A DNA stretch of 36,159 bases from an uncultured Oscillibacter sp. (GTDB taxonomy: Bacteria; Bacillota; Clostridia; Oscillospirales; Oscillospiraceae): contig CANPTW010000027.1 of the NCBI GenBank assembly GCA_947577075.1, positions 1-36,159 on the forward strand. Reading direction: 5' to 3'. A model generated the notes under the pieces. That model searched no databases and had not been told where the DNA came from. It saw only the letters and a list, made by a program, of their open reading frames with translations. Of the stretch, positions 22,809-29,321 are shown piece after piece (positions within the stretch are counted from its first letter, which is position 1; each line of letters begins with the position of its first letter). The position numbers and the translations under genes are program-made.

Positions 22809-23108
22809 TCAGATATCTACGTCCAGAAGGTAAGAGCAGAGGCATTTGCCGTGGGTGTCCAGCCGCAGGCTGCGGGTAACGCCTCCGCCCAGCGTGCTGG
22901 TGAGCACAAAGTTCAGCGCGCCGATCTGGGGCAGCTCATAGCGGGTGACCGTCCCATGGCAATACCCCTTGTACACCCTTGCCACCAGCTCTTCGGTGAC
23001 CTTTTCCTTCAGCAGCTCATAATCCCTGATGTCGTAGGCAATGACGGAAATGTTGGAGATATCGCCTTTGTCGCCTGTGCGGGAGTGTGCGATTTCCAGA
23101 AGCTTCAT
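22809..23108 (-). CDS. AtuA-type C-terminal domain protein (small partner of AtuA)
   Basis: A 99-residue protein with the AHSRTGDKGDISNISVIAYD start that forms the C-terminal domain of acyclic-terpene-utilisation AtuA proteins, here as a separate gene. I chose the ATG at 23108, two bases after the AtuA stop; a TTG at 23114 is also possible. GAGGAGG from the end of the preceding gene serves as ribosome site. The two-gene arrangement suggests a heteromer equivalent to the fused AtuA. The chemistry of the family is not settled. Confidence 0.82.
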   Translation of the reverse strand: MKLLEIAHSRTGDKGDISNISVIAYDIRDYELLKEKVTEELVARVYKGYCHGTVTRYELPQIGALNFVLTSTLGGGVTRSLRLDTHGKCLCSYLLDVDI

Positions 23109-23110
23109 CT

Positions 23111-24457
23111 TCAAAGAACCTCCTCAATAAACGATACCGTGATATCCTCGCGCGGCACCAGCACGGACAGCATGGCCACCAGTTCGGAAATGCTGCGCTG
23201 CATGCCGCCGCAGTTGGCAGGGCCGTCAATGGTGAAGGCGTCCACCTCGTTGAAAATCATCGTCAGCGTTTCCCGATTGTCGTCCCGGACGGCAACGCGC
23301 ATCCGCAGCTCAAGGGGTTCCGCACCGTTGGGGAAGCCCTCGTCCAAATCACGGGGATACAGGGAGTTGTAGCCGATGATGTCTACCCGGTGCTCCGCGG
23401 GATCATAATAGGTCTGAATGATTTCCTCTATGGTGCGGACAGCCAGCACCGTGCGCTCAAAGCACTTGGGTCCGCCGAAGCTAAGCCCGCAGCTTCCGAT
23501 ATAGCCGTCCTTATAGCCGACGCTGACCTTGAGGGTAGAGGGCTTTTCCTTTCCGGTGGCGCCCAGCACCTGGACGCGGTCCTCGCCGGCCTGAACGAAG
23601 GAAACGTTGGAAAAATCCGCGATGCAGTCCGGCGTAACATAATTGGCGGGATCGTGAATCTCATACAGCAGCTGTTCGGAACAGGTCTGCACATCTACGC
23701 GGCCGCCGGTGCCCGCGGGCTTGGAGATGAAAATCTTGCCGTCCTCGCTGACGTCGGCATAGGGGAACCCCAGATGGCACAAGTCCTCTACATCCTTGTA
23801 GCCGGGGATGCAGAAATTGCCGCCGCTGACCTGCCCGGAGCACTCCAGCAGGTGCCCGACAACGGTGCCCTTGCCCATTTTTTCATAGTCGTCCATAGCC
23901 CAGCCAAACTCATAGACCAGAGGGGCCAGGAACAGGGCGGGATCGGAGCAGCGGCCGGTAATCACAATGTCGGCGCCATCCTTGAGAGCCTGCACAATGC
24001 CTTCACATCCCAGATAGGCGTTGGCTGCCACCTTGTTCTTCAGATCGCCCAGGCGGCCGCCGGTCTCAAAAATGGGGCAGTCATCGTAACGGTCCAGCTG
24101 GCTGAAAATATCATCGCCCAGTACGCCGACGATCTTCACCCCGGTAATGCCGAAGCTTCTGGCAATCTCCGCGGTCTTGGCCACGGCTTTTTCCACATTG
24201 GCGCCGCCCATATTGGTAATCACTTTGACCTTGTTTTTTACAGCAGCGGGCAGAATCCTTTTCATGCGGTAGACGAGATAGGGGTTGTAGCCGATATCGG
24301 GATCCGAGGTTTTCTCCTTCTGGGCAATGGCGATGGTCCGTTCCGCCAGGCACTCAAGGCAGAAGTAGTCCAGATTTCCCTTTTCCAGCAGTTCAATGCC
24401 CGGTTCCACGCGGTCGTTGCTGAAGCCCGCACCGGAACCAATACGAATGGTCCGCAT
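23111..24457 (-). CDS. AtuA/DUF1446 family protein
   Basis: A 448-residue protein of the acyclic-terpene-utilisation AtuA (DUF1446) family, with GSGAGFSNDRVEPG at the start, LECLAERTIAIAQ, TNMGGANV and DIVITGRCSDPALFLAPLV. Family members occur in catabolic operons with acyl-CoA enzymes, but the reaction is not established. I chose ATG 24457 because AGGAGG lies 9 bases upstream and the family starts there; in-frame codons extend a further 18 residues. It is the first gene of the operon and lies divergent from a PucR/CdaR-type regulator. Confidence 0.85.
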   Translation of the reverse strand: MRTIRIGSGAGFSNDRVEPGIELLEKGNLDYFCLECLAERTIAIAQKEKTSDPDIGYNPYLVYRMKRILPAAVKNKVKVITNMGGANVEKAVAKTAEIARSFGITGVKIVGVLGDDIFSQLDRYDDCPIFETGGRLGDLKNKVAANAYLGCEGIVQALKDGADIVITGRCSDPALFLAPLVYEFGWAMDDYEKMGKGTVVGHLLECSGQVSGGNFCIPGYKDVEDLCHLGFPYADVSEDGKIFISKPAGTGGRVDVQTCSEQLLYEIHDPANYVTPDCIADFSNVSFVQAGEDRVQVLGATGKEKPSTLKVSVGYKDGYIGSCGLSFGGPKCFERTVLAVRTIEEIIQTYYDPAEHRVDIIGYNSLYPRDLDEGFPNGAEPLELRMRVAVRDDNRETLTMIFNEVDAFTIDGPANCGGMQRSISELVAMLSVLVPREDITVSFIEEVL

Positions 24458-24533
24458 CGTGTTTCTTCCTCCTTTTTCAGTCGCAGGATTGCAGATGTGC
24501 TCCGCAAACATTGCCTATGAGAAAAAGTTATCA

Positions 24534-24562
24534 TTGTCAAGCGCTGTTTCCAATAGTATAAT
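24534..24562 (+). promoter_or_regulatory. Predicted promoter of the second PucR-type regulator, overlapping the AtuA operon -35
   Basis: TTGTCA at 24534-24539 and a perfect TATAAT at 24557-24562 are 17 bases apart. The opposite strand has TTGACA at 24540-24535, which would be the -35 of the AtuA operon, although its -10 (TAGGCA at the right distance) is poor and suggests activation is needed. The shared -35 makes the two transcripts mutually exclusive at any one moment. Confidence 0.6.
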
Positions 24563-24635
24563 CGTATCAAATTCTTGGTCCCGTTTGTATCCATCGTCCA
24601 AACACAGATATAACAGAGTGGGGGGGCTGCGCAGT

Positions 24636-25907
24636 ATGACCCACGCGTTTGCCGAAGAGCGTTCGGCCTTTTTGGAGCTCGCGTTTCATGTCAATAACAT
24701 CCAGCAGTTGGTCAGGCAGGGGGCGAACCTTCTTCAAAATCCCATTGCAGTCTTTGACTCCCATTACTATACGGTTGCGTATTCGAATACGCAGGGCGTT
24801 GAGGATGATGTGTGGCTGGCAGGCAAGGAACGGGGATACTGCCTGTTCGAATATGCTGCGATGCTCCACGGACTGGACCACATGGGGGGACATTCTGCGC
24901 CGTTCCAGGTTTTCGATGACTTCGGGCCCCACCGCAGGCGGATCAGCCCCCTGATTTCCAATTCTGTTACCATCGGCTACCTGACGGTGCTGGAATATGA
25001 TCATAATCTGGGCGATACTCCGGACGACTTGTATGACCTGGTAATTGGCGCCATTACCAAGGAACTGGCCATTGAGCAGGTCATCAAGCAGAGCCAGCGG
25101 TCCGATTCCGCCGAGTTCCTGCTGGTGAATCTGCTGAATACGGAATTTGCGAACCGGATGCTTTATGAACAGCGGGTACTGGGCACGGAGTTTGAGCGGG
25201 AGCGCCAATACCGTTTGTTCAGCATTGATATGTCCACCTTCCGCTCTAAGACTACCGGCGAAAAGCATTTCAAGGCACAGCTGGCAACTCTGTTTCCTAA
25301 GGCCTGGACGGTTTTCCACCATCAGTATGTCGTCCTTCTTCTCGACTGCGGGAATTATAAAATGCCGGAAAGCTGGGAGAGCCTGCTCACGGAGTGCCTG
25401 AATCAGTACGGACTTTATGCCGGGTGCAGCGATGTGTTTTCCAGCCTGTACCGCATTCGGGAGCACTACGCTCATGCTGTCACTGCCGAAGAACTGGCAC
25501 GAAAGCTGGGGCATTCCACGGTTATTGCCCGGTATGATTCCTACAAACTCTGGGCGATCGCGTACAGCATCCGGCCCGAAAAACGGATGGAGTATCTCAG
25601 TTCCGCACTTTTGCAGTTGTGGCAGGCCGACCGGAAAAACGGGAGCGAGTATGTCAAGACCCTTTCTGCCTACCTCGAAAGCGGGGGACACCTGGAAAAA
25701 GCCGCCCGGGAGCTGCATATTCATCGCAATACCGTAGTCTATCGCATCGAAAAAATGAAGGAGCGCTTTGGGATAGATTTCGATTCCATGTACCGCAATT
25801 TTCAGAACTACATCGGCTGTATGTTCCTGGAGCTCTCACGCGTTGAAAACGCTGCCGGGGAACCCTTGACGGAACAAAACGGGCCGCGCTCCGGCGCGGA
25901 CAAATAA
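24636..25907 (+). CDS. PucR/CdaR-type transcriptional regulator
   Basis: A 423-residue regulator. The C-terminal helix-turn-helix (about residues 340-400, AARELHIHRNTVVYRIEKM) is of the PucR HTH_30 type. The central part resembles CdaR GGDEF-like domains, while the N-terminal 130 residues look like a small-ligand sensor without the standard PucR N-terminal domain. The ATG at 24636 has a G-rich site upstream; an in-frame GTG at 24618 is an alternative. It diverges from the AtuA operon with a 178-base shared region, so that operon is the probable target. Effector unknown. Confidence 0.85.
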   Translation: MTHAFAEERSAFLELAFHVNNIQQLVRQGANLLQNPIAVFDSHYYTVAYSNTQGVEDDVWLAGKERGYCLFEYAAMLHGLDHMGGHSAPFQVFDDFGPHRRRISPLISNSVTIGYLTVLEYDHNLGDTPDDLYDLVIGAITKELAIEQVIKQSQRSDSAEFLLVNLLNTEFANRMLYEQRVLGTEFERERQYRLFSIDMSTFRSKTTGEKHFKAQLATLFPKAWTVFHHQYVVLLLDCGNYKMPESWESLLTECLNQYGLYAGCSDVFSSLYRIREHYAHAVTAEELARKLGHSTVIARYDSYKLWAIAYSIRPEKRMEYLSSALLQLWQADRKNGSEYVKTLSAYLESGGHLEKAARELHIHRNTVVYRIEKMKERFGIDFDSMYRNFQNYIGCMFLELSRVENAAGEPLTEQNGPRSGADK

Positions 25908-25940
25908 CCGGCAGCCTGTATCATGGGTCCCGCCTGTGCC

Positions 25941-25992
25941 GGCGGATAAAAATCCGCCCTGAACCGCAAACGCGATTCAAGGCGGATTTTTT
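25941..25992 (+). terminator. Terminator with an alternative upstream stem
   Basis: AAAAATCCGCC (25948-25958) pairs with GGCGGATTTTTT (25981-25992), a good terminator for the regulator gene. GGCGGAT at 25941-25947 can also pair with ATCCGCC at 25952-25958, competing with the terminator stem as in an attenuator. No gene follows on this strand, so regulation is not implied. Confidence 0.75.
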
Positions 25993-26067
25993 ATGCCACC
26001 ATGCCGCAATAACCTGAGCGCAAGGGGCCCTTGTCCATAGAATTATCCGGCCTGAAGCAACCGCAAT

Positions 26068-26232
26068 CAGAGGCTGCTTGAAACATGGCGGAATGCCCGG
26101 CGGTGAGCGATGTTTTCGCTGGGCGAAGCAATTTTCCCCAGGAATCCCGGCGGATTTCAAGGGAAATCAACGAAGCATCCGCGGAAAAAGATCCGCCAAT
26201 TGGGTGTTTCGGCATGTTTCAAACAGGCCCTA
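26068..26232. repeat. Small terminal-inverted-repeat element (element 2B)
   Basis: A 165-bp unit bounded by CAGAGGCTGCTTGAAACATG and by a right end whose complement reads TAGGGCCTGTTTGAAACATG, 17 of 22 matching positions. The left part is homologous to element 2A at 18463, with a TGCCCGGCG/CGCTGGGCG stem whose changes keep pairing by G-T wobbles. No coding capacity. Confidence 0.6.
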
Positions 26233-26238
26233 GTTGAA

Positions 26239-26370
26239 ATGCACACGCACAATCAAGAGAAGGACGTGAACCCGGCCGCCAGGGCCCGCCGTTCCATAGA
26301 GGAGCTGGCGGAAAAGATGGGGGGCTTCCTGATAACGGTGAAGGTCAATCTATTTAGAGCAGTTCTCTAA
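26239..26370 (+). CDS. Possible short ORF between two repeat elements
   Basis: An open frame of about 43 codons starting MHTHNQEKDVNPAARARRS and ending inside element 3. The sequence looks protein-like (RARRSIEELAEKM helix) but has no good ribosome site, and its end is supplied by the repeat. It may be the stump of an interrupted gene. I do not recognise it. Confidence 0.2.
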   Translation: MHTHNQEKDVNPAARARRSIEELAEKMGGFLITVKVNLFRAVL

Positions 26371-26515
26371 AATAATGAGAAAAAAGGAAGCGAGGGCGGA
26401 AATTGCAGGGCAAGGCGGAGGACGCAGGCGGGCTGGCGCCCGTCAAGGACGACAACGCGGCCATGCAATTTCCGAACCGCTGAACTTTTCTCAGTATTTT
26501 TGAGAAGTGCTCTAA
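26354..26515. repeat. Small terminal-inverted-repeat element (element 3)
   Basis: A 162-bp unit with 30-bp ends matching at 27 of 30 positions (left TTAGAGCAGTTCTC, right end complement TTAGAGCACTTCTC). The centre shares GCAAGGC and GCAGGCGGGCTGGCGCCCG with element 1 at 18296. It has no ORF of its own. The short TTAG...CTAA ends without an obvious target duplication suggest a MITE-like or structured-RNA repeat family. Confidence 0.65.
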
Positions 26516-26530
26516 GAAGCGGCCGGAAAA

Positions 26531-26593
26531 ACCAAAGGCAGGCGTCTTGGACCGTCCAATAAACCTGTCCCAAACGCCCGCCCTCATTCAGCT
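26531..26593 (-). terminator. Terminator module, copy 2
   Basis: Read on the minus strand this starts at the TetR stop codon. It has a 9-bp stem GGCGGGCGT/ACGCCTGCC followed by TTTGGTTTTTCC. It aligns over about 62 bases with the module at 18185-18247, including the palindrome TTGGAC-N-GTCCAA, with compensating changes in the outer stem. Confidence 0.8.
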
Positions 26594-27193
26594 GTAAGCC
26601 GACAGATACCGCCTTGTCATGTGGGCCGCCCGGTCCTGGGGATCTCCCGCCCGGCTCCAAATCCAATCCAGGATAACGCCTCTTATGATGAGAAGAAGCT
26701 CGTCCGCCAGCTGCTCCGCAGATACCCCGCTCTGCAGCTGGCCCCGGGCCTGCCCATCCCGCACGAGTTCGATCATGCCGCCCACAATGCCCCGGGTTTC
26801 CGAATAAAATCCGGGAGAGCTGTAAGAAAGCTGGGCGCGGTACAGCTGCGCGATATAGTCCGGTCCATACCGCATGCCGAAGGCCACCTGCTCTCGGGCA
26901 AATTCTTCAATCTTCTCTCCATATGACAGGTCGCTTGCCCGTAAGCGCGGCATAACTTCCGCATCAAAATACTCGTCCGCAAGGCCGTACCAGGCTAGAA
27001 TAATTGCTTCTTTTTTTTTGAAATAATGATAAAAGGCCCCCACGGACATCCCGGCCTCCGTGCAGATATCCTGAATTGTCACGTTATCAAAGCCGCGCTC
27101 TCCCGTCAGCCGCAGGGCGGCGTCCAGTATCCGCTGTTTGCTGGCGATGGACTGCTGCTTCCGGCTTGTCATTTTTTCCAATAGAATCACCAT
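26588..27193 (-). CDS. TetR/AcrR-family transcriptional regulator
   Basis: A 201-residue repressor-type protein. The N-terminal TetR helix-turn-helix covers about residues 18-65 (ILDAALRLTGERGFDNVTIQ then MSVGAFYHYFKKKEAII). The C-terminal ligand domain is not diagnostic. Several starts are possible (27193 or the ATG at 27172); no strong ribosome site decides. It lies downstream of the reductase/CoA-transferase operon on the same strand, 505 bases away and with its own promoter. The palindrome near that operon's promoter is a candidate binding site. Confidence 0.88.
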   Translation of the reverse strand: MVILLEKMTSRKQQSIASKQRILDAALRLTGERGFDNVTIQDICTEAGMSVGAFYHYFKKKEAIILAWYGLADEYFDAEVMPRLRASDLSYGEKIEEFAREQVAFGMRYGPDYIAQLYRAQLSYSSPGFYSETRGIVGGMIELVRDGQARGQLQSGVSAEQLADELLLIIRGVILDWIWSRAGDPQDRAAHMTRRYLSAYS

Positions 27194-27219
27194 CCCTACA
27201 CCGAGTTTTTAATTTGTCT

Positions 27220-27249
27220 ATTATACCCTAAACATAGGCTGGTTTTCAA
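27220..27249 (-). promoter_or_regulatory. Predicted promoter of the TetR gene
   Basis: On the minus strand, TTGAAA (27249-27244) and a perfect TATAAT (27225-27220) are 18 bases apart, about 27 bases before the start codon. Confidence 0.6.
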
Positions 27250-27628
27250 GTCCCAGAGGGTTCCCGGTCTCCTGGGACAGGAAGTGACGGTTTGAACTTC
27301 CCCGGGGAGGGGGTACTCGCCCTTGCGGGCGGGGAGGATTGGCGATCAGCGCTGGCTGGTCCATTGCACCCCCCATTCTCTCTTTTTAAGAAAAAGAGAG
27401 AATGCGCCGTGCACGGTGGAAGAGAGAAAAAACGCGCGCAAGAGGTACTTCCGGTTCCCGGAATATCTCCAGCCCGCGGCGTGGTGCGAGCGGGGGTTTG
27501 GGAGCTTGGGGAATTGACTGTCCGTCCTTCCTCGCTGCCGCTAATCTGGCGCTTAGTGGGGCTGACGCTCTCATCGGCCTGCGGGGGCTGGGAGTAAATG
27601 GGCCGGCTGGGGAAACATCTCTACAAGC

Positions 27629-27661
27629 CGCGCGGGGCTGTCGATACGACAGCCCCGCGCG
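27629..27661 (-). terminator. Long hairpin after the CoA-transferase gene
   Basis: A perfect 15-bp GC-rich stem (CGCGCGGGGCTGTCG) with loop ATA, 38 bases after the CoA-transferase stop. No real T-run follows on either strand, so termination is inferred from position and stability only. Confidence 0.5.
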
Positions 27662-27698
27662 ATTTGTCTGATTCAAAAAATTCTTAACAGGCGCGGAC

Positions 27699-29306
27699 TC
27701 ATTGCCGCCAGCCGGTGCTGCCGTCTGCAAACCGCTGACGCTCCGAGTCCATGGGATACCGGGTGTTCACGGCGGCGGGACCGGGGAATCCGCAGCTCCC
27801 GCCGATGGCGCAGCCGTCCACATAACGCAGCACGCTGTCCCATGCCGTTTCATCACAATGCTCCGCCACGGTCCCGGCTTTTGCTCCTGCCATAGCCTCG
27901 CAGAGATCGGCGCATTCATGGAGATACTGTGCCCCGCGGGTCAGGGAGGTGGTGACGGCATAGCCGCCGCCCTCCTTGAGCTTCCGGAGAATGGCCTGGA
28001 GCGTTCCCAGAGCCAGGATGAAGCCGGGGAAGTAATCCAGCGGAACGCCGGTCAGGTTTACGGGCTGCTCCATGCTGCCGTTCCGAATCGAAAGGCCCGT
28101 GATATCCTCCGCGCAGGGCGCCCAGCCGGGGCGGTCCTTCCAGACCGTGTCGGAGAAGCACATGAGGTTCGCGTAGACGACGCCGGGGTTCAGCGCGCGG
28201 ATTTCCGCCTCTGAGAGGCCGAATTTATCGATGGCGCCGTGCTGGTAAGAATAGACCACCACATCCGCCTGCCGGATCAGCTCCTTGGCCCGCTCCAGCT
28301 GCTCCGGGAGGTTGAAGTCCAGCTGGATGGAGTGCTTTCCGGCCCAGCCGTCATATTCGTTCATGGCCTGCTCCTGCTCCATAAACGTTCCCCGGCGCAC
28401 CAGCAGCACGTCTGCGCCGTACTCGGCCAGAAGGCGGGTACAGGCAGGTCCCGCGATGATATGGGTCAGGTCCAGCACCTTAAGACCGGAGAGGGGGCCG
28501 CCCTCCGCCGGCTTGTTCCAGACCGGAGGCGCGCCTTCCGTTTCCCGGTTCACCCGGACCAGCGGCATAGCCATGACGGCCTTGCCCACGGCGCTGCTCT
28601 CCCACTCCGCACGGCTGCGCAGCATGCAGCCGCAGGCGCCGCATGCAAAGGCCAGCTCCTCCAGCTCCGGCGCGGTGCGTTCAGCCATCCGCGCCGTCAA
28701 ATCCTGGAGGTCCTCCTTCGTGGACATAAACGTATACTGGTCGGAGGGCTTGGGCAGGGCCAGCGCTTCTACCAGCTTCCGCTGCTGCTCCATGAAATAA
28801 GCATGGAAGGACACGTGGCGGCCGTTTTTGTCACGGTATTTATAGAGCGCTCCGTTCAAGGCGTTGAGCACGCGCGCGGTAGATTGGAAGCGCGCCGCCT
28901 GGAACTGCGGGCTTGTATAATTGGCTAAGTACAACCGGATGGCCTGGGCGCCGGCAAAGGCAATGTCGCAATAGGTTTCCGCCTTGGAGGCGTCATCCCC
29001 CCGCAGAGCGCCGATCTCCGCGGCCACGGAGCTGCACGCCGCCAGCACGGCGGCAATGGCCGGCGTCTGGGGGATGGTCTCCTCCGACATCAGCTTGTGC
29101 ACCGCGTCCTTGCGCATGTTGGCGAGGATGGGGGCGAAGGACTCCGGGAAGGGATTTTCCCCGGAGCAAAACCGCTCAAAGAGATCCTTGCGCCGCTCGT
29201 CAGCCACGAAGGTGGTGGGGATAGGGCGAAAGCCCAACTTTTCCGCCAGATCCGCGTAAATGCGCTGCGCCTGTTCCGCTTTCTTCTTCAGGGCTGTCTG
29301 TGCCAT
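27699..29306 (-). CDS. CaiB/BaiF-family (type III) CoA-transferase with N-terminal extension
   Basis: A 535-residue protein. Residues about 270-535 are a CaiB/BaiF domain: GLKVLDLTHIIAGPACTRLLAEYGADVLLV, then NPGVVYANLMCF, DRPGW and probable catalytic Asp424 in VPLDYFPGF. The first 265 residues are an extra domain; QSTARVLNALNGALYKYRDKNGRHVSFHAYF resembles the N-terminal half of long CaiB-like proteins. Normal family members have about 400 residues, so this is a two-domain form. It would move CoA between organic acids. It follows the flavin reductase gene by 15 bases, recalling BaiF/BaiH of bile-acid dehydroxylation, but the substrate is open. Confidence 0.85.
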   Translation of the reverse strand: MAQTALKKKAEQAQRIYADLAEKLGFRPIPTTFVADERRKDLFERFCSGENPFPESFAPILANMRKDAVHKLMSEETIPQTPAIAAVLAACSSVAAEIGALRGDDASKAETYCDIAFAGAQAIRLYLANYTSPQFQAARFQSTARVLNALNGALYKYRDKNGRHVSFHAYFMEQQRKLVEALALPKPSDQYTFMSTKEDLQDLTARMAERTAPELEELAFACGACGCMLRSRAEWESSAVGKAVMAMPLVRVNRETEGAPPVWNKPAEGGPLSGLKVLDLTHIIAGPACTRLLAEYGADVLLVRRGTFMEQEQAMNEYDGWAGKHSIQLDFNLPEQLERAKELIRQADVVVYSYQHGAIDKFGLSEAEIRALNPGVVYANLMCFSDTVWKDRPGWAPCAEDITGLSIRNGSMEQPVNLTGVPLDYFPGFILALGTLQAILRKLKEGGGYAVTTSLTRGAQYLHECADLCEAMAGAKAGTVAEHCDETAWDSVLRYVDGCAIGGSCGFPGPAAVNTRYPMDSERQRFADGSTGWRQ

Positions 29307-29321
29307 GTGCTCTCCTCCTCA

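Larger units (their letters stand above)
27194..27698. other. 505-base intergenic region between the CoA-transferase and TetR genes
   Basis: No supported gene. It holds the TetR promoter and two strong hairpins: a 14-bp stem CATTCTCTCTTTTT with a 3-base loop at 27374-27404, and the 15-bp stem at 27629-27661. The remainder is GC-rich with short open frames lacking ribosome sites. Confidence 0.5.

Noticed and set aside
23087..24520. A 477-codon open frame on the plus strand
   Set aside because: It is antisense to the well-supported AtuA gene and reads as low-complexity His/Gly/Ala-rich sequence typical of shadow frames.
27374..27404. 14-bp hairpin CATTCTCTCTTTTT as a terminator
   Set aside because: The stem is perfect, but no gene ends near it on either strand and no T-run follows; noted only as part of the intergenic region.
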